64,000 nt of DNA. It comes from Niallia circulans (lineage in GTDB: Bacteria > Bacillota > Bacilli > Bacillales > Cytobacillaceae). Of the stretch, positions 17,934 to 27,432 are shown piece after piece (positions within the stretch are counted from its first letter, which is position 1; every line of letters begins with the position of its first letter). Below the pieces are notes generated by a model, which had not been told where the DNA came from, did no database searches, and saw only the letters and a program-made list of their open reading frames with translations. Both the position numbers and the translations under genes were made by a program. The DNA lies in the NCBI RefSeq assembly GCF_003726095.1, contig NZ_CP026031.1, forward strand, positions 3,224,001 to 3,288,000, written 5' to 3'.

Positions 17934-18647
17934 TTAAGCCCCCAGTTTATTTAATATTTGTGCAACTTCCGTCGGAATGGTTTTCCCTGTTGCTTGATCA
18001 ATTGTGGAACCAAATATATGCGGCATAAAAAATTCGATTTCTATTTTCTTGACTGCATCAATGATTGTCTTTATATTGAACGCACTTATACCGCCTGCAG
18101 GTTCAATGCCGCGAATTCCTTTTTGTGCAGCAACTTTTGTTAAATAGACAAGCTCCTCTAAATGAACTTCCCCTGATAGAGGCATAAATTTAATGGACTC
18201 CACGCCTAAAGCAAGCGCAATTTCTACAAATTCCTCTACCTTTACTTCCATACCAGAAGCTAATTTCACTGTTCCAACGGTTCCACTTGGTTTTACTAAT
18301 GCATTAACAAGCTGGGGAGAGGCTCCATTTCCTTCTAGAAATCCTTTTGCATAAACCGCACTTTCAAATGGCTGATTAATATGTCCCGGATTAGAAATAG
18401 CAGCTATGTCGAGAACTCGTTTTGCATACATAGGATCCCCGCCACCGCCAAGGCCGATTGAGACAATATCAACTACTTCCTTCAGTTCTTTAACCTTACT
18501 CGCTCCTTCTTGCCTATTGGAAAAATCGGACGCTACGATTCCTGGAACAACAAAACCTTTCCCAGCTTCCATGATGTCCTGTACATTTTCTTTGTCCTTT
18601 GCTAGAAAATTGAATAAAACAAAATCAAAAAGCTTTTCTTTTAACAT
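17934..18647 (-). CDS. KDGP aldolase family protein (DgaF-like)
   Basis: 237 residues matching the DgaF group, which cleaves 2-keto-3-deoxygluconate-6-phosphate to pyruvate and glyceraldehyde-3-phosphate in D-glucosaminate catabolism. Recognisable stretches are GFVVPGIVASDFSNRQEGA near the N-terminus, a glycine-rich VSIGLGGGGDPMYA and the ESIKFMPLSG strand with the candidate Schiff-base lysine. It follows the creatininase gene by one base. Its presence suggests that the operon ends in central metabolism through a 2-keto-3-deoxy sugar phosphate. No DgaE-type dehydratase is present in this operon. Confidence 0.87.
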   Translation of the reverse strand: MLKEKLFDFVLFNFLAKDKENVQDIMEAGKGFVVPGIVASDFSNRQEGASKVKELKEVVDIVSIGLGGGGDPMYAKRVLDIAAISNPGHINQPFESAVYAKGFLEGNGASPQLVNALVKPSGTVGTVKLASGMEVKVEEFVEIALALGVESIKFMPLSGEVHLEELVYLTKVAAQKGIRGIEPAGGISAFNIKTIIDAVKKIEIEFFMPHIFGSTIDQATGKTIPTEVAQILNKLGA

Positions 18648-18648
18648 G

Positions 18649-19377
18649 TTAGCGGCCCTCTTTCATTTTTTCAATAATTTGTACCATGTTTTGAAGAGCA
18701 ACCTTGATTATTTTTTCCCCTTTATCTGAACGGGCTAAGGTTGCATCACTTAAAACGGCTGTTTCGGTAAATTCCTCCCAAGGCGTTGGTGTCACATCGG
18801 CAATCATTGGAATGGCTGGCATATCATTCAATGCTTTCTCCATCGCAACAAACTCTGGAGCTAGATATAACATGTAGGATGTTTCTATTTCATCTGCATG
18901 AAAGTATGTGCCATGACTTGCTGGCGTTTCTCTAACTTCCGCAATAACTTTGCTTGTACCAGGATAAAATAGATAGAGTACGATTAACTCTGGGTAAATT
19001 TCATAAAGCTTTCGTGCTGCTTCTTTCATAGCAAAAGCATTTCCTAGATGGCCATTAACCATGGCGAAAATTTGGAAGCCCTGACGGTATAAACTTTCTC
19101 CGATATCGAATAGCATACTAATTAAAGATTCATTCGATACATTGATGCTGCCAGGGAAGTTCTTTAAACTCCAAACCTGTCCATAAGGTAACGTCGGTAA
19201 AACAAATCCATTAACTTGTTCGGCGAGCTTTGCACTTAACCGTTCCGCTAAAAGATTATCTGTACCTAATGGTAAATGCGGGCCGTGAGCCTCTACGGCT
19301 CCAATTGGTAAGATAGCGACCTTTTTATCGATTATTTTTTCTTTCACTTCGAATGAGTTTTCGTATTGGAATTGCAT
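18649..19377 (-). CDS. Creatininase-family amidohydrolase
   Basis: 242 residues. Metal-site motifs of the creatininase fold are visible: PIGAVEAHGPHLPLGTDN near residue 24, NGHLGNAFA near 108 and HADEIETSYML near 150. The family hydrolyses cyclic amides such as creatinine and N-formylamino-pyrimidine intermediates; many members in sugar operons have unknown substrates. Here it lies between a phosphotriesterase-family lactonase and an aldolase, pointing to a sugar-derived amide or lactam. GAGGTG lies five bases before the ATG. The second motif reads NGHLGN instead of the common NGHGGN. Confidence 0.88.
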   Translation of the reverse strand: MQFQYENSFEVKEKIIDKKVAILPIGAVEAHGPHLPLGTDNLLAERLSAKLAEQVNGFVLPTLPYGQVWSLKNFPGSINVSNESLISMLFDIGESLYRQGFQIFAMVNGHLGNAFAMKEAARKLYEIYPELIVLYLFYPGTSKVIAEVRETPASHGTYFHADEIETSYMLYLAPEFVAMEKALNDMPAIPMIADVTPTPWEEFTETAVLSDATLARSDKGEKIIKVALQNMVQIIEKMKEGR

Positions 19378-19393
19378 GCTTACACCTCGCTCA

Positions 19394-20386
19394 TTATTTT
19401 TTAAATGTAAAGCATCTCGCTGGATTTTCTACAAAGAATTTATGAACCAGCTGCTCCCCATTAAAGCCTTTTTGATTTGCTTCCTCGATGAATCTAGGAA
19501 CCCACTTGGCAATAATGTATTCGAGACCTAAGCCGTAATCATAATGCTTATAATAGCTTTTACGAGCTGTATCACCAGAAATGAGGATTTGATTTTCATA
19601 GCCCTTTTCTACTAAATGTAGAATGCACTCAATTCTTAGCGACTCTGGTGCATATTTGATTTTCGCTATCCCGTCAAAGCTTAAAAGCGCTCCTGTTTTC
19701 GCTATTTTTTCATGATAAGATGGATCTGGATTACGATCCATATGTCCTAGACTTAAGAATTCCAGATTGACATTTTCTGATTTTAATAGTTCGATTTGCT
19801 CTAATGCCATCGTGCCAACTTCAGTATGGGAATGGATTGGAGCTTTTGTTTCATGATGTGCCCTTGCTACTGCACGTAAAGTCTTCTCTTCTAAGGGAGT
19901 AATTCGGTTATAGCCTGTCCCGAATTTCACTTGTCCTGCTTTAAAGGGCGTGCCTTCCAGTCCTTCTTCTACTTCTCTAATGACAAAATCCGTTAGTTTA
20001 TTTATACTTGTTTGATCAATCCATTCTGCATAAGTATCGTAATTTCCAATAAGCGGTTTGAGCTCCTCTTTAATCTTTCCATCCCAAAGAAAGCTCTTGT
20101 TGAAACCAGCTGTACCGATAATGTGGAGATCCAGCTCATCTGCAATTTCCTTTACCGCCTGCACATCGCGACCATAATCAACGGCTGTAGCATCGACAAT
20201 TGCTTGGCCACCGTGGCGTTTGAAATCAGCCACATCCTTTTTCGATTTTTCTTTATCATCTAACAGTAAATCATCTGCATCTCTTTCAGCCCAATAAGCT
20301 GGACGGCAAACAATATGTTCATGTGAATAAGTAAATCCTAACTCTTTAGGCTGAATATCTCCTCTTAACGTCCGAATAAAGCTCAT
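19394..20386 (-). CDS. Phosphotriesterase-family hydrolase, probable phosphosugar lactonase
   Basis: 330 residues from the ATG at 20386, eight bases after AGGAGG; an ATG 48 bases further upstream lacks a site. The binuclear metal site is clear: HEH at about 22-24, Lys in VKFGTGYN, His in IHSHTEVG, His in LGHMDRNPD and Asp in ISGDTARK. It belongs to the same cog1735 branch as phosphofuranose lactonases described from Listeria, Bacillus and Mycoplasma, which are also found beside Ula-type PTS genes. By that precedent it would open a phosphorylated aldonolactone made after PTS uptake. Exact substrate unknown. Confidence 0.9.
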   Translation of the reverse strand: MSFIRTLRGDIQPKELGFTYSHEHIVCRPAYWAERDADDLLLDDKEKSKKDVADFKRHGGQAIVDATAVDYGRDVQAVKEIADELDLHIIGTAGFNKSFLWDGKIKEELKPLIGNYDTYAEWIDQTSINKLTDFVIREVEEGLEGTPFKAGQVKFGTGYNRITPLEEKTLRAVARAHHETKAPIHSHTEVGTMALEQIELLKSENVNLEFLSLGHMDRNPDPSYHEKIAKTGALLSFDGIAKIKYAPESLRIECILHLVEKGYENQILISGDTARKSYYKHYDYGLGLEYIIAKWVPRFIEEANQKGFNGEQLVHKFFVENPARCFTFKK

Positions 20387-20411
20387 TTCATTTACCTCCT
20401 GATCGATTAAG

Positions 20412-20440
20412 TGAAAAACCGACATATGAATCAATGTCGG
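20412..20440 (-). terminator. Hairpin between PTS EIIC and the enzyme genes
   Basis: CCGACAT at 20419-20425 pairs with ATGTCGG at 20434-20440; on the minus strand a GGTTTTTC tail follows. It may be a leaky terminator that lowers expression of the enzyme genes relative to the transporter. Confidence 0.6.
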
Positions 20441-20456
20441 ATTATATAATTGTTAT

Positions 20457-21752
20457 TTAATTAAAGAGCATCCCGATCAATCTGAATAATGGTCCTAAGA
20501 TGAACATATCAGAATCCGCAGCCCACATGGCGGTATCTGGAATCGTCGAAGCAATCAGCGTTTTCACCATTAAGTATTGTCCCCATGCGACAACGGTTGC
20601 TGTTATGAAGCCACCCATTAGAGCGCCGCGGACGCCGCCAGTTGCATTCCCAAAAACACCAGCAGTTGCTCCATGAAAGAATAGTACAATCATTGTTGGC
20701 ACAAACACATATCCTACTGTTTGCCCTAAAATAATTAGCCAGATGATACCGCCAGCAAATGCGCCAAGGAATCCAAGAATAACGGCATTTGGAGCATAAG
20801 TGAATACGATAGGTGCATCTAATGCAGGTCTTGCACCAGGAACTAGTTTCGTAGCGATTCCGTTGAAGGCAGGAACAATCTCACCAATAAACATTTTCAC
20901 CCCGAAAAGGACAACAGCAATACCAGCTGCAAAGGTAAAGGATTGAATAATGGCATACATGATAAAATTCTGATCGCCAGCTTGAGCAACTAAAGCATCT
21001 GCAGCAGGTGTATCTTTTAGAGACAGAATAACAGCACCTATTACGAAGAGAATACTCATTGTCAGGGCAGTAATAACATTGGAGTCTCTAAGAAATTCAA
21101 GACCTTTTGGCAATTTGATTTTTTCCGCATCATTTTCTTTATTGCCAAACCACTTTCCAAACCAAGATGCTAGTAATGCAACGAGCGCGGAAGTGTGTCC
21201 CAGCGCTATTTGGTCATGTCCAGTAATTTTCCGCATATACGGCTGGACAATAGCTGGCTGGAAGGTCCAATAAATTCCCATAAATACGGATAATATAAGA
21301 ACTAAAGCTGCGAATGGAATATTTGTTGTTGTATCAATAAGGACACCAGCAAATATCATGGTTGTCCAGAACATCATATGCCCTGTTAAGTAAATATATT
21401 TAAAGCGAGTAAATCTTGCTAATAACACGTTAATGACAAATCCGATAAACATCGCTAATGTAACTGCTGAGCCGTATTTCGCATTGAAGGCTTCTTGCCC
21501 CATAAAGGAACTAAATTCTGCTCCTTCAATCCCAAATACTTCACTCCACATCGGTTCAAATACTCCAAGGGAACCAGTAATAACACCTGCACCGGCATTA
21601 ATGATTAAGAAACCAATCATTGCTTTAAATGTACCACTGATGATCTGGCTTGTATTCTTTTTCTGTAAGATCAAACCAAGCAACACAATAAAGCCTAATA
21701 AAATTGCTGGGATTCCGAAGAAGTTAGATGCTAGCCATTGAATGACCTCCAT
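20457..21752 (-). CDS. PTS ascorbate-class EIIC (UlaA/SgaT-like)
   Basis: 431 residues with about ten membrane segments. The start IPAILLGFIVLLGLILQKK, the FLIINAGAGVITGSL segment and the VTGHDQIALGH-like region are typical of UlaA. The class transports L-ascorbate in enteric bacteria, but paralogues with other enzymes carry other acidic sugars. GAGGAGG precedes the ATG. No ascorbate-pathway enzymes (UlaD, UlaE, UlaF, UlaG) are present, so ascorbate is unlikely to be the substrate. Confidence 0.94.
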   Translation of the reverse strand: MEVIQWLASNFFGIPAILLGFIVLLGLILQKKNTSQIISGTFKAMIGFLIINAGAGVITGSLGVFEPMWSEVFGIEGAEFSSFMGQEAFNAKYGSAVTLAMFIGFVINVLLARFTRFKYIYLTGHMMFWTTMIFAGVLIDTTTNIPFAALVLILSVFMGIYWTFQPAIVQPYMRKITGHDQIALGHTSALVALLASWFGKWFGNKENDAEKIKLPKGLEFLRDSNVITALTMSILFVIGAVILSLKDTPAADALVAQAGDQNFIMYAIIQSFTFAAGIAVVLFGVKMFIGEIVPAFNGIATKLVPGARPALDAPIVFTYAPNAVILGFLGAFAGGIIWLIILGQTVGYVFVPTMIVLFFHGATAGVFGNATGGVRGALMGGFITATVVAWGQYLMVKTLIASTIPDTAMWAADSDMFILGPLFRLIGMLFN

Positions 21753-21783
21753 TGTTTGTTCCTCCTCTATTATTTAGGATTTA

Positions 21784-22050
21784 TTAAACGATATTTGCTT
21801 CAAGAGCTGCTTTAATTTCAGTTGTATCAAAGTAATTATTAACGATAATGATTTTAGAGGAATGTCCTGCTAATGACTGGGATAGTTCATTACTTGTAAT
21901 GATAAAGTCAGGACGCTCGGCAGAAGCACTGGAAACGTCTGTATTCTCTACATCTGCGTCTATCCCCATTTGGCGCAGCACATTTTCTACATTTATTCTT
22001 AAAATCAAGCTTGTTCCTTGTCCTAATCCACATACGCATAAAATTTTCAT
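21784..22050 (-). CDS. PTS ascorbate-class EIIB (UlaB/SgaB-like)
   Basis: 88 residues. The phosphocysteine lies in the CVCGLGQGTSLIL loop near residue 7. It carries phosphate from EIIA to the sugar in EIIC. Its ATG overlaps the EIIA stop by one base, so the two are coupled. Confidence 0.95.
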   Translation of the reverse strand: MKILCVCGLGQGTSLILRINVENVLRQMGIDADVENTDVSSASAERPDFIITSNELSQSLAGHSSKIIIVNNYFDTTEIKAALEANIV

Positions 22051-22490
22051 TAGATTTGTCCTCCTATTAATGGTTTAATCTCTTCATAGCTTTGTGCATT
22101 CAGCAGTTTTTCTACATTTTCTTGATCTGATAGAAGTGCCGTTAATTTTTGCAGCACGGTAACATGCTCAGTACTAGAGGAAGCACCTAAAGCGAATACT
22201 AACCTCACTGGATCGTTAAAAGAATGACCAAATTTAACTGGTGTCTTTAGTCTGACAAATGATACACATGCCTCTTTCACACCATCTTCTGGTCTTGCGT
22301 GAGGTAGCGCTATATTTGGCGCAAGAACAAAATAAGGGCCATTTGTTTGAAATGAACGCACCATAGCATGTATATAAGTTTCTTCAACAAGTTTACTATT
22401 CATTAGAAGCTTCCCCGTGCTAATAATAGCCTCTTCCGGTGATCCAGCTTCTACATCTAAAGCAATTAGAGATTTCTCCAAAAATTTCAT
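22050..22490 (-). CDS. PTS EIIA component (UlaC/fructose-mannitol class)
   Basis: 146 residues with the active-site histidine in NIALPHARPEDGV. It is the soluble phosphate donor for the UlaA/UlaB-like pair. GGAGGTG precedes the ATG. It follows the PRD regulator gene by 16 bases in the same operon. Confidence 0.95.
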   Translation of the reverse strand: MKFLEKSLIALDVEAGSPEEAIISTGKLLMNSKLVEETYIHAMVRSFQTNGPYFVLAPNIALPHARPEDGVKEACVSFVRLKTPVKFGHSFNDPVRLVFALGASSSTEHVTVLQKLTALLSDQENVEKLLNAQSYEEIKPLIGGQI

Positions 22491-22506
22491 GTATCACACC
22501 TCCATG

Positions 22507-24627
22507 TTAGTTAACCAATTGCTGATCAATTAAGGATTGTTTCATATATTGATAGATATCCTGTGCTGTTTGAAGTTTGATTAATCTGTTCACTGTGTCT
22601 TTTTTGGAAAATAATCCTGTTAATTGGGATAAAGCCCTGAGATGTGATTCTTGATCCAAAGGAGCCAATGTAATGATTAAGGAAACATCATGCTTTTCAT
22701 CATTTGAAAAAGAAACAGCTTCTTCCAGTTTCAATAAACTGATGCCTAGTTTTTTGACGCCATCTTCTGGTTTAGCATGAGGAATCGCTACCTTTGGTGA
22801 AATAACAATATAAGGTCCATACTCTTCAATTTTTGAAATCATCGCATCTCGGTATGCTTCCGTAATATATTCGCCTTCTATCAGGGAGCGAGCCGCTAAT
22901 TTAATAGCTGATTTCCAATTTGGAACATTTAAAGTTGTCTGGATATGCTCTTCTTTTAAAACATCAAATAAGTTTGGTTTATAGGCTTCGGTTATCGTCA
23001 TATCTGGACTATTTAAATATTGTCTTAATTCCTTCATTAACTCGTCTTTTTGATGTATCGTTGCATATCGCTCCACCACATCGATAATTCTATTTGTCGC
23101 AAGATGCTGCTTTTGCGTGCTATTAAAGATAGCGTTTACCTTTTTTAATAAGCTTTCCTTTTCGGCATCCGATAGAATAGAACTGACGATAAAAACTGGA
23201 GTGTCCTTTTTCTGAATCGCTGTTGTGGAAAAGATAAGATCAACATGATAGTTCTTCTCCTCATAATCTCTAACGGAAACAGAATCAGTAATATCGATTG
23301 TTGAGAATAACCCTTCTAATTGCTGTTTTAATATTTGAGAGGTGCCAATCCCATTTGCACACACGACTAATGCTTTCTTTCTAGAAATTAATGTTGTCCC
23401 AGCTCTCCGTAAGCAGCCTCCAAAGTGAAAAGAAATATAAGCGATTTCATTTTCTGGTAGCTGCTTCCCAATTAACTTTTCGAAGGGCTCAATTACTTTC
23501 TGTGTGAGGAAGTACACCTCTTCAAATTGGGATTTAACAGAGTCAACAATATTTTTTTCGACATCAAGTCCATATTTGACTCGATAAAAAGCAGGTTTTA
23601 AATGAAGAACAAGATTTTTCACCAGTGTTTCCTGATCATCGAATAAGGTACAGGCAAGGATTTGAAATTGATTCGTCATTATTTTGGCAACCTTCATTAA
23701 TTCTTCTGAAAGGATATTATCATTTAAATCTTCTTCCGAATAATTAACTCGTGCCCCTAATAAGTAAGTGGTTAAGTAAATCTGCTCATCTTCAGGAAAG
23801 GTTGTTTGGAATATACGTTGGAGTTCCCTGCAAATTTGTTTTGCAACCAAAAATGCTTTCGTGTTCCGTAATACTTCCTTTTCCACTTCATCCATTTTTA
23901 TATATTGTTCTTGCGCTATTCTCATGCTAAATAACATAAATCGCAAACTTAAGCTGTAAAGCATATTATCGGTAAACTTAATATTTAATTCTTTTTCGCT
24001 TTGGAACAGTAAATGATAAACCTGTTTTAGCAATGTTAAAAGTTGCTCACTGTTTTTGGCATCGCTAAGTTGAATTTGTAGAGCAGCTACTAATGAATGG
24101 TGGTTTTGGACGGGGATGGCAATCGATAAATAATAGCCAATTGCTCTCCGAACTTCCGTTTCATCCCCTGATATGGTGTATCCTTGCTTCCGCTCAAAAT
24201 CCAAATGAAGATGAAAAGAGCGAATGTCAGCTTTTAAAGATTTAATATCTTCAATAGTAGTCGTTCTACTAACTCTAGTTTTTTCCATTAGGTCTTCCAA
24301 AAAATATCGTTTTCCACCCATTAAGATATAAATAGCAATCCATGCCTTGCGTTCATCTTGTGAATATTCATAATGCCAGGCTTGTACTCTCTTTATATTG
24401 GTTGGAATAAGCTTTTTCACTTGATCTGCAAGAATAAATCCCGCACTCCGCACTTTTTTCACCTTGTCGATTCCAAGGCTTTCGAGCCAGTCATTTATTT
24501 TCTCTATATCATAATAGATGGTTCGGCGGGAAACATTTAATTTCTCTGTTAATTCTTCCACAGACATATACGAGTCTGCATGGATGAGTTGCATTAATAT
24601 CGCAGTACTGCGTTTATCTAATGACAT
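22507..24627 (-). CDS. PRD-containing transcriptional activator with EIIB- and EIIA-like domains (MtlR/ManR type)
   Basis: 706 residues. Domains in order: two DNA-binding helix-turn-helix segments (about 1-170, the first with VSRRTIYYDIEKIND), two PRDs (about 185-400), an EIIB-like domain with CANGIGTSQ near residue 417 and a C-terminal EIIA-like domain with IPHAKPEDGV near 613. It is a DNA-binding activator controlled by phosphorylation at PRD histidines and at the EII-like domains, so it senses PTS flux. It heads the operon and is the obvious regulator of the UlaABC-like genes. GAGGAGG precedes the ATG. Confidence 0.94.
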   Translation of the reverse strand: MSLDKRSTAILMQLIHADSYMSVEELTEKLNVSRRTIYYDIEKINDWLESLGIDKVKKVRSAGFILADQVKKLIPTNIKRVQAWHYEYSQDERKAWIAIYILMGGKRYFLEDLMEKTRVSRTTTIEDIKSLKADIRSFHLHLDFERKQGYTISGDETEVRRAIGYYLSIAIPVQNHHSLVAALQIQLSDAKNSEQLLTLLKQVYHLLFQSEKELNIKFTDNMLYSLSLRFMLFSMRIAQEQYIKMDEVEKEVLRNTKAFLVAKQICRELQRIFQTTFPEDEQIYLTTYLLGARVNYSEEDLNDNILSEELMKVAKIMTNQFQILACTLFDDQETLVKNLVLHLKPAFYRVKYGLDVEKNIVDSVKSQFEEVYFLTQKVIEPFEKLIGKQLPENEIAYISFHFGGCLRRAGTTLISRKKALVVCANGIGTSQILKQQLEGLFSTIDITDSVSVRDYEEKNYHVDLIFSTTAIQKKDTPVFIVSSILSDAEKESLLKKVNAIFNSTQKQHLATNRIIDVVERYATIHQKDELMKELRQYLNSPDMTITEAYKPNLFDVLKEEHIQTTLNVPNWKSAIKLAARSLIEGEYITEAYRDAMISKIEEYGPYIVISPKVAIPHAKPEDGVKKLGISLLKLEEAVSFSNDEKHDVSLIITLAPLDQESHLRALSQLTGLFSKKDTVNRLIKLQTAQDIYQYMKQSLIDQQLVN

Positions 24628-24786
24628 GTCATATTCCTCCTCGCACTTAAGAAATGTGCAAAAAGATAAAGGGCAATTGCTTAGCTTGATTCTACCTCTT
24701 AACGATTTATCTGGAAAGACCGATTATAATCAACAGCTTTTGTGCAAAATCGTACTCGTTAATCAGCATGATCCGAAAACAAATAT

Positions 24787-25674
24787 TTATCTGTATATAC
24801 GCTCTTCCCCATTCTCCAATGGATACAACCGATATTCCCATCTATGTGTACATTCCTCCAGCATATAATAGCCGTTCTCTTCATTCCTCACTATCCGAGA
24901 ACACTGCTGTCTTGGGATCGCTCCTGACTCCTTGTCGTTTTCAACTTCTATCCAGCTTTCATTCGCTGATTTATCATAACGAACCTCTAAGCGATTACCA
25001 TTAATCTCTATCGCTTGTCCATCCTCTTTCTTCTCAGCCATTTTCATAAAGGTTTCAATCTTTTCCTTCATTTCTGACGAAAAGGATTGGTTTTCTTCCT
25101 TCTTATTTTGGAGAGGATTATTACGGATAGAAGTGGGATTTAAATAAACATCCTTTTCTCCCTCTAAAGTTGGAAAACGAACCATATCTTTTGTAATCCA
25201 TTGGGCGTTTTTCCACCCAATGGCACTTTCATCTCCCTCATCTCCCATGTCAGAAGAACGAACCATTACTTTAATGGATTGACCCTCCAGATGCTTGCCA
25301 ATTAGTCCGAATTTTGTTTTGTAGAATTCATAAGAATAAGTGGTTTCACCAAGGGTAAAGTTCCGATGTTCAATCACTAACGACTGCCTGTTATAAGGGG
25401 AATCAATGGTCGTATAATTGTTTTCCAAAAGGGAATTCATTAGCGCGTATAAAAGTAAAATAGGAATACTTAACATTAAAATAATAATCCCCCAAAAGAA
25501 ACGTCTACGAGTGGAACGAAATCCCATTATAACTAAAATCAGAATGTTAAGACAGAATGGGAGGATATACCCAGTTGGTAGCAGAAAGATAAAATAATAG
25601 CCTGTATAGTGCATGATGAGTAGTGTTATATCCATTGCAGCTAGTAAAGCTAAGAGCCATTTTGTTTTTGTCAT
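24787..25674 (-). CDS. Uncharacterised membrane-anchored protein
   Basis: 295 residues. Three hydrophobic segments in the first 85 residues (about 6-22, 28-52, 60-80) are followed by a soluble domain of about 200 residues rich in charged residues and beta-strand pattern, ending in a EECTHRWEYRLYPL segment. I do not recognise a family. It lies alone between two operons with a gap on each side. Expected topology is a small membrane anchor with the domain on one side, probably outside. Confidence 0.7.
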   Translation of the reverse strand: MTKTKWLLALLAAMDITLLIMHYTGYYFIFLLPTGYILPFCLNILILVIMGFRSTRRRFFWGIIILMLSIPILLLYALMNSLLENNYTTIDSPYNRQSLVIEHRNFTLGETTYSYEFYKTKFGLIGKHLEGQSIKVMVRSSDMGDEGDESAIGWKNAQWITKDMVRFPTLEGEKDVYLNPTSIRNNPLQNKKEENQSFSSEMKEKIETFMKMAEKKEDGQAIEINGNRLEVRYDKSANESWIEVENDKESGAIPRQQCSRIVRNEENGYYMLEECTHRWEYRLYPLENGEERIYR

Positions 25675-25884
25675 TGTATCAGTCCTCTTCTTTTCTATAC
25701 TTAGAAATTCTATGTAGTTATCTATATTTATACCTTATTAATAAATTTAAAACAACCCTATTCACTAATAACTGGGCTTTACAAACAAAATTTAATCCCC
25801 ATCTAAATTTAGACAGGGATGCCTTAATTCAGTTTCTCATAACAGAAGCTCTACACTCAAAAAATATAAACACATTAACAAACA

Positions 25885-26163
<279 letters not shown>

Positions 26164-26172
26164 CTAATCTTT

Positions 26173-27411
26173 TCATTTCCAGCTAGTTCTCTCCGGCACC
26201 GTCTCTACCACTAACGCTCCTTTCCTAAATAAATACCTGCATTTTGGTTGCTTAAAGAAAATCTCATATACATCTTTTACTGAAAAGCAGGCAAAATTCG
26301 CTTCTTTTCCTACTTCAATCCCATACTTATCCTTTATAGAGTAAGCTCGTGCTCCATTAATCGTAATCATGTTCACTATTTGCTTCAGCTCCTCTCTTCC
26401 AGTCATATGTGCTAAATGAAGAGCCATGTGAGCTGCTTGAAGGATATTGCCATTTCCGAATGGGTAAAAGGGAGTTTGGATATCATCATGGGCAATGCAT
26501 ACATTTACGCCATATTCCGCTAACTCTTTCAAACGTGTAATACCTCTCCCCTTTGGATGAGCATCTGTTCTCCCTTGCATCGTAGTGTTAACTAATGGGC
26601 AGCAGACAATTGTAACTTGAGCCTTTTTCACTAATGACATGACTTTGTTGGCATAGGTATCTGAATAATAAAGCAAGGCATTAGCGTGGCTAGCGGTTAC
26701 CTTTCCCTCCATTTTCCCCTGCATTGTCAGGCTTGCGACAACTTCAAGGAAACGAGAATGTTCATCATCGACTTCATCACAAAAAATATGAATTTCTTTT
26801 TCATATTTTTTGGCTAGAGAAAAAGCGAATTCCAATGATTGAATTCCTTCCTCTCTCGTATTTTCCAAATGCGGAACTGCACTAACTGCATCAGCTCCTA
26901 GTAATATTGCTTTTTCTAACCGCTCTTGATTTTCCGGACAAGAAATAATTCCATTTTGCGGGAAAGCGATTATTTGAAGAGAAAGGAATGACTTCAGCTC
27001 TTCTCTTAATTCCATGATGGCATGCAAAGCTGTTAAGTCAGAATCGGAAATATCCACTGCTGCTCTCACATATAGCACGCCATATTCCATCAACATTTTA
27101 AGAGCTTTGAATGCTCTATTTTTCACATCTTCTTTAGTCAGCAACTGCTTTCTGACAGACCAAATATCAATTGCTTCTCCCAATGTACCAGATTGATTAA
27201 ACCGAGGTTCCCCTGCTGTCAGCACCGTATCTAAATGCGTGTGCATCTCCACAAAAGGAGGCAGTAACACATTTCCTTCTAAATCCATTTCCTCTTTCCC
27301 CATTAAATTGCTTGATGAAATGGAGTGGATTTTTCCATCCTTTATACCTATATTAGTAGGATTTTCCTTAAAAGGAAGCTGAGCATTTTTTAAAACTAAA
27401 TCAAGCATCAT
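26173..27411 (-). CDS. Cytosine deaminase-like amidohydrolase with an altered metal site
   Basis: 412 residues, full length for CodA-type enzymes. It has the metal-binding HTH at 57-59, TASHANAL near 239-246 and the catalytic-metal Asp in IAHDD at 309-310. The position of the third metal ligand, normally His in VHCDE, is Phe210 here (HIFCDE), with a histidine two residues earlier. The family deaminates cytosine, isoguanine or creatinine-like rings. It is the last gene of the ABC-importer/creatininase operon. The Phe may mean a shifted site, a changed reaction or loss of activity. Confidence 0.88.
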   Translation of the reverse strand: MMLDLVLKNAQLPFKENPTNIGIKDGKIHSISSSNLMGKEEMDLEGNVLLPPFVEMHTHLDTVLTAGEPRFNQSGTLGEAIDIWSVRKQLLTKEDVKNRAFKALKMLMEYGVLYVRAAVDISDSDLTALHAIMELREELKSFLSLQIIAFPQNGIISCPENQERLEKAILLGADAVSAVPHLENTREEGIQSLEFAFSLAKKYEKEIHIFCDEVDDEHSRFLEVVASLTMQGKMEGKVTASHANALLYYSDTYANKVMSLVKKAQVTIVCCPLVNTTMQGRTDAHPKGRGITRLKELAEYGVNVCIAHDDIQTPFYPFGNGNILQAAHMALHLAHMTGREELKQIVNMITINGARAYSIKDKYGIEVGKEANFACFSVKDVYEIFFKQPKCRYLFRKGALVVETVPERTSWK

Positions 27412-27432
27412 CTTCTCACTCCATTCATCTGT

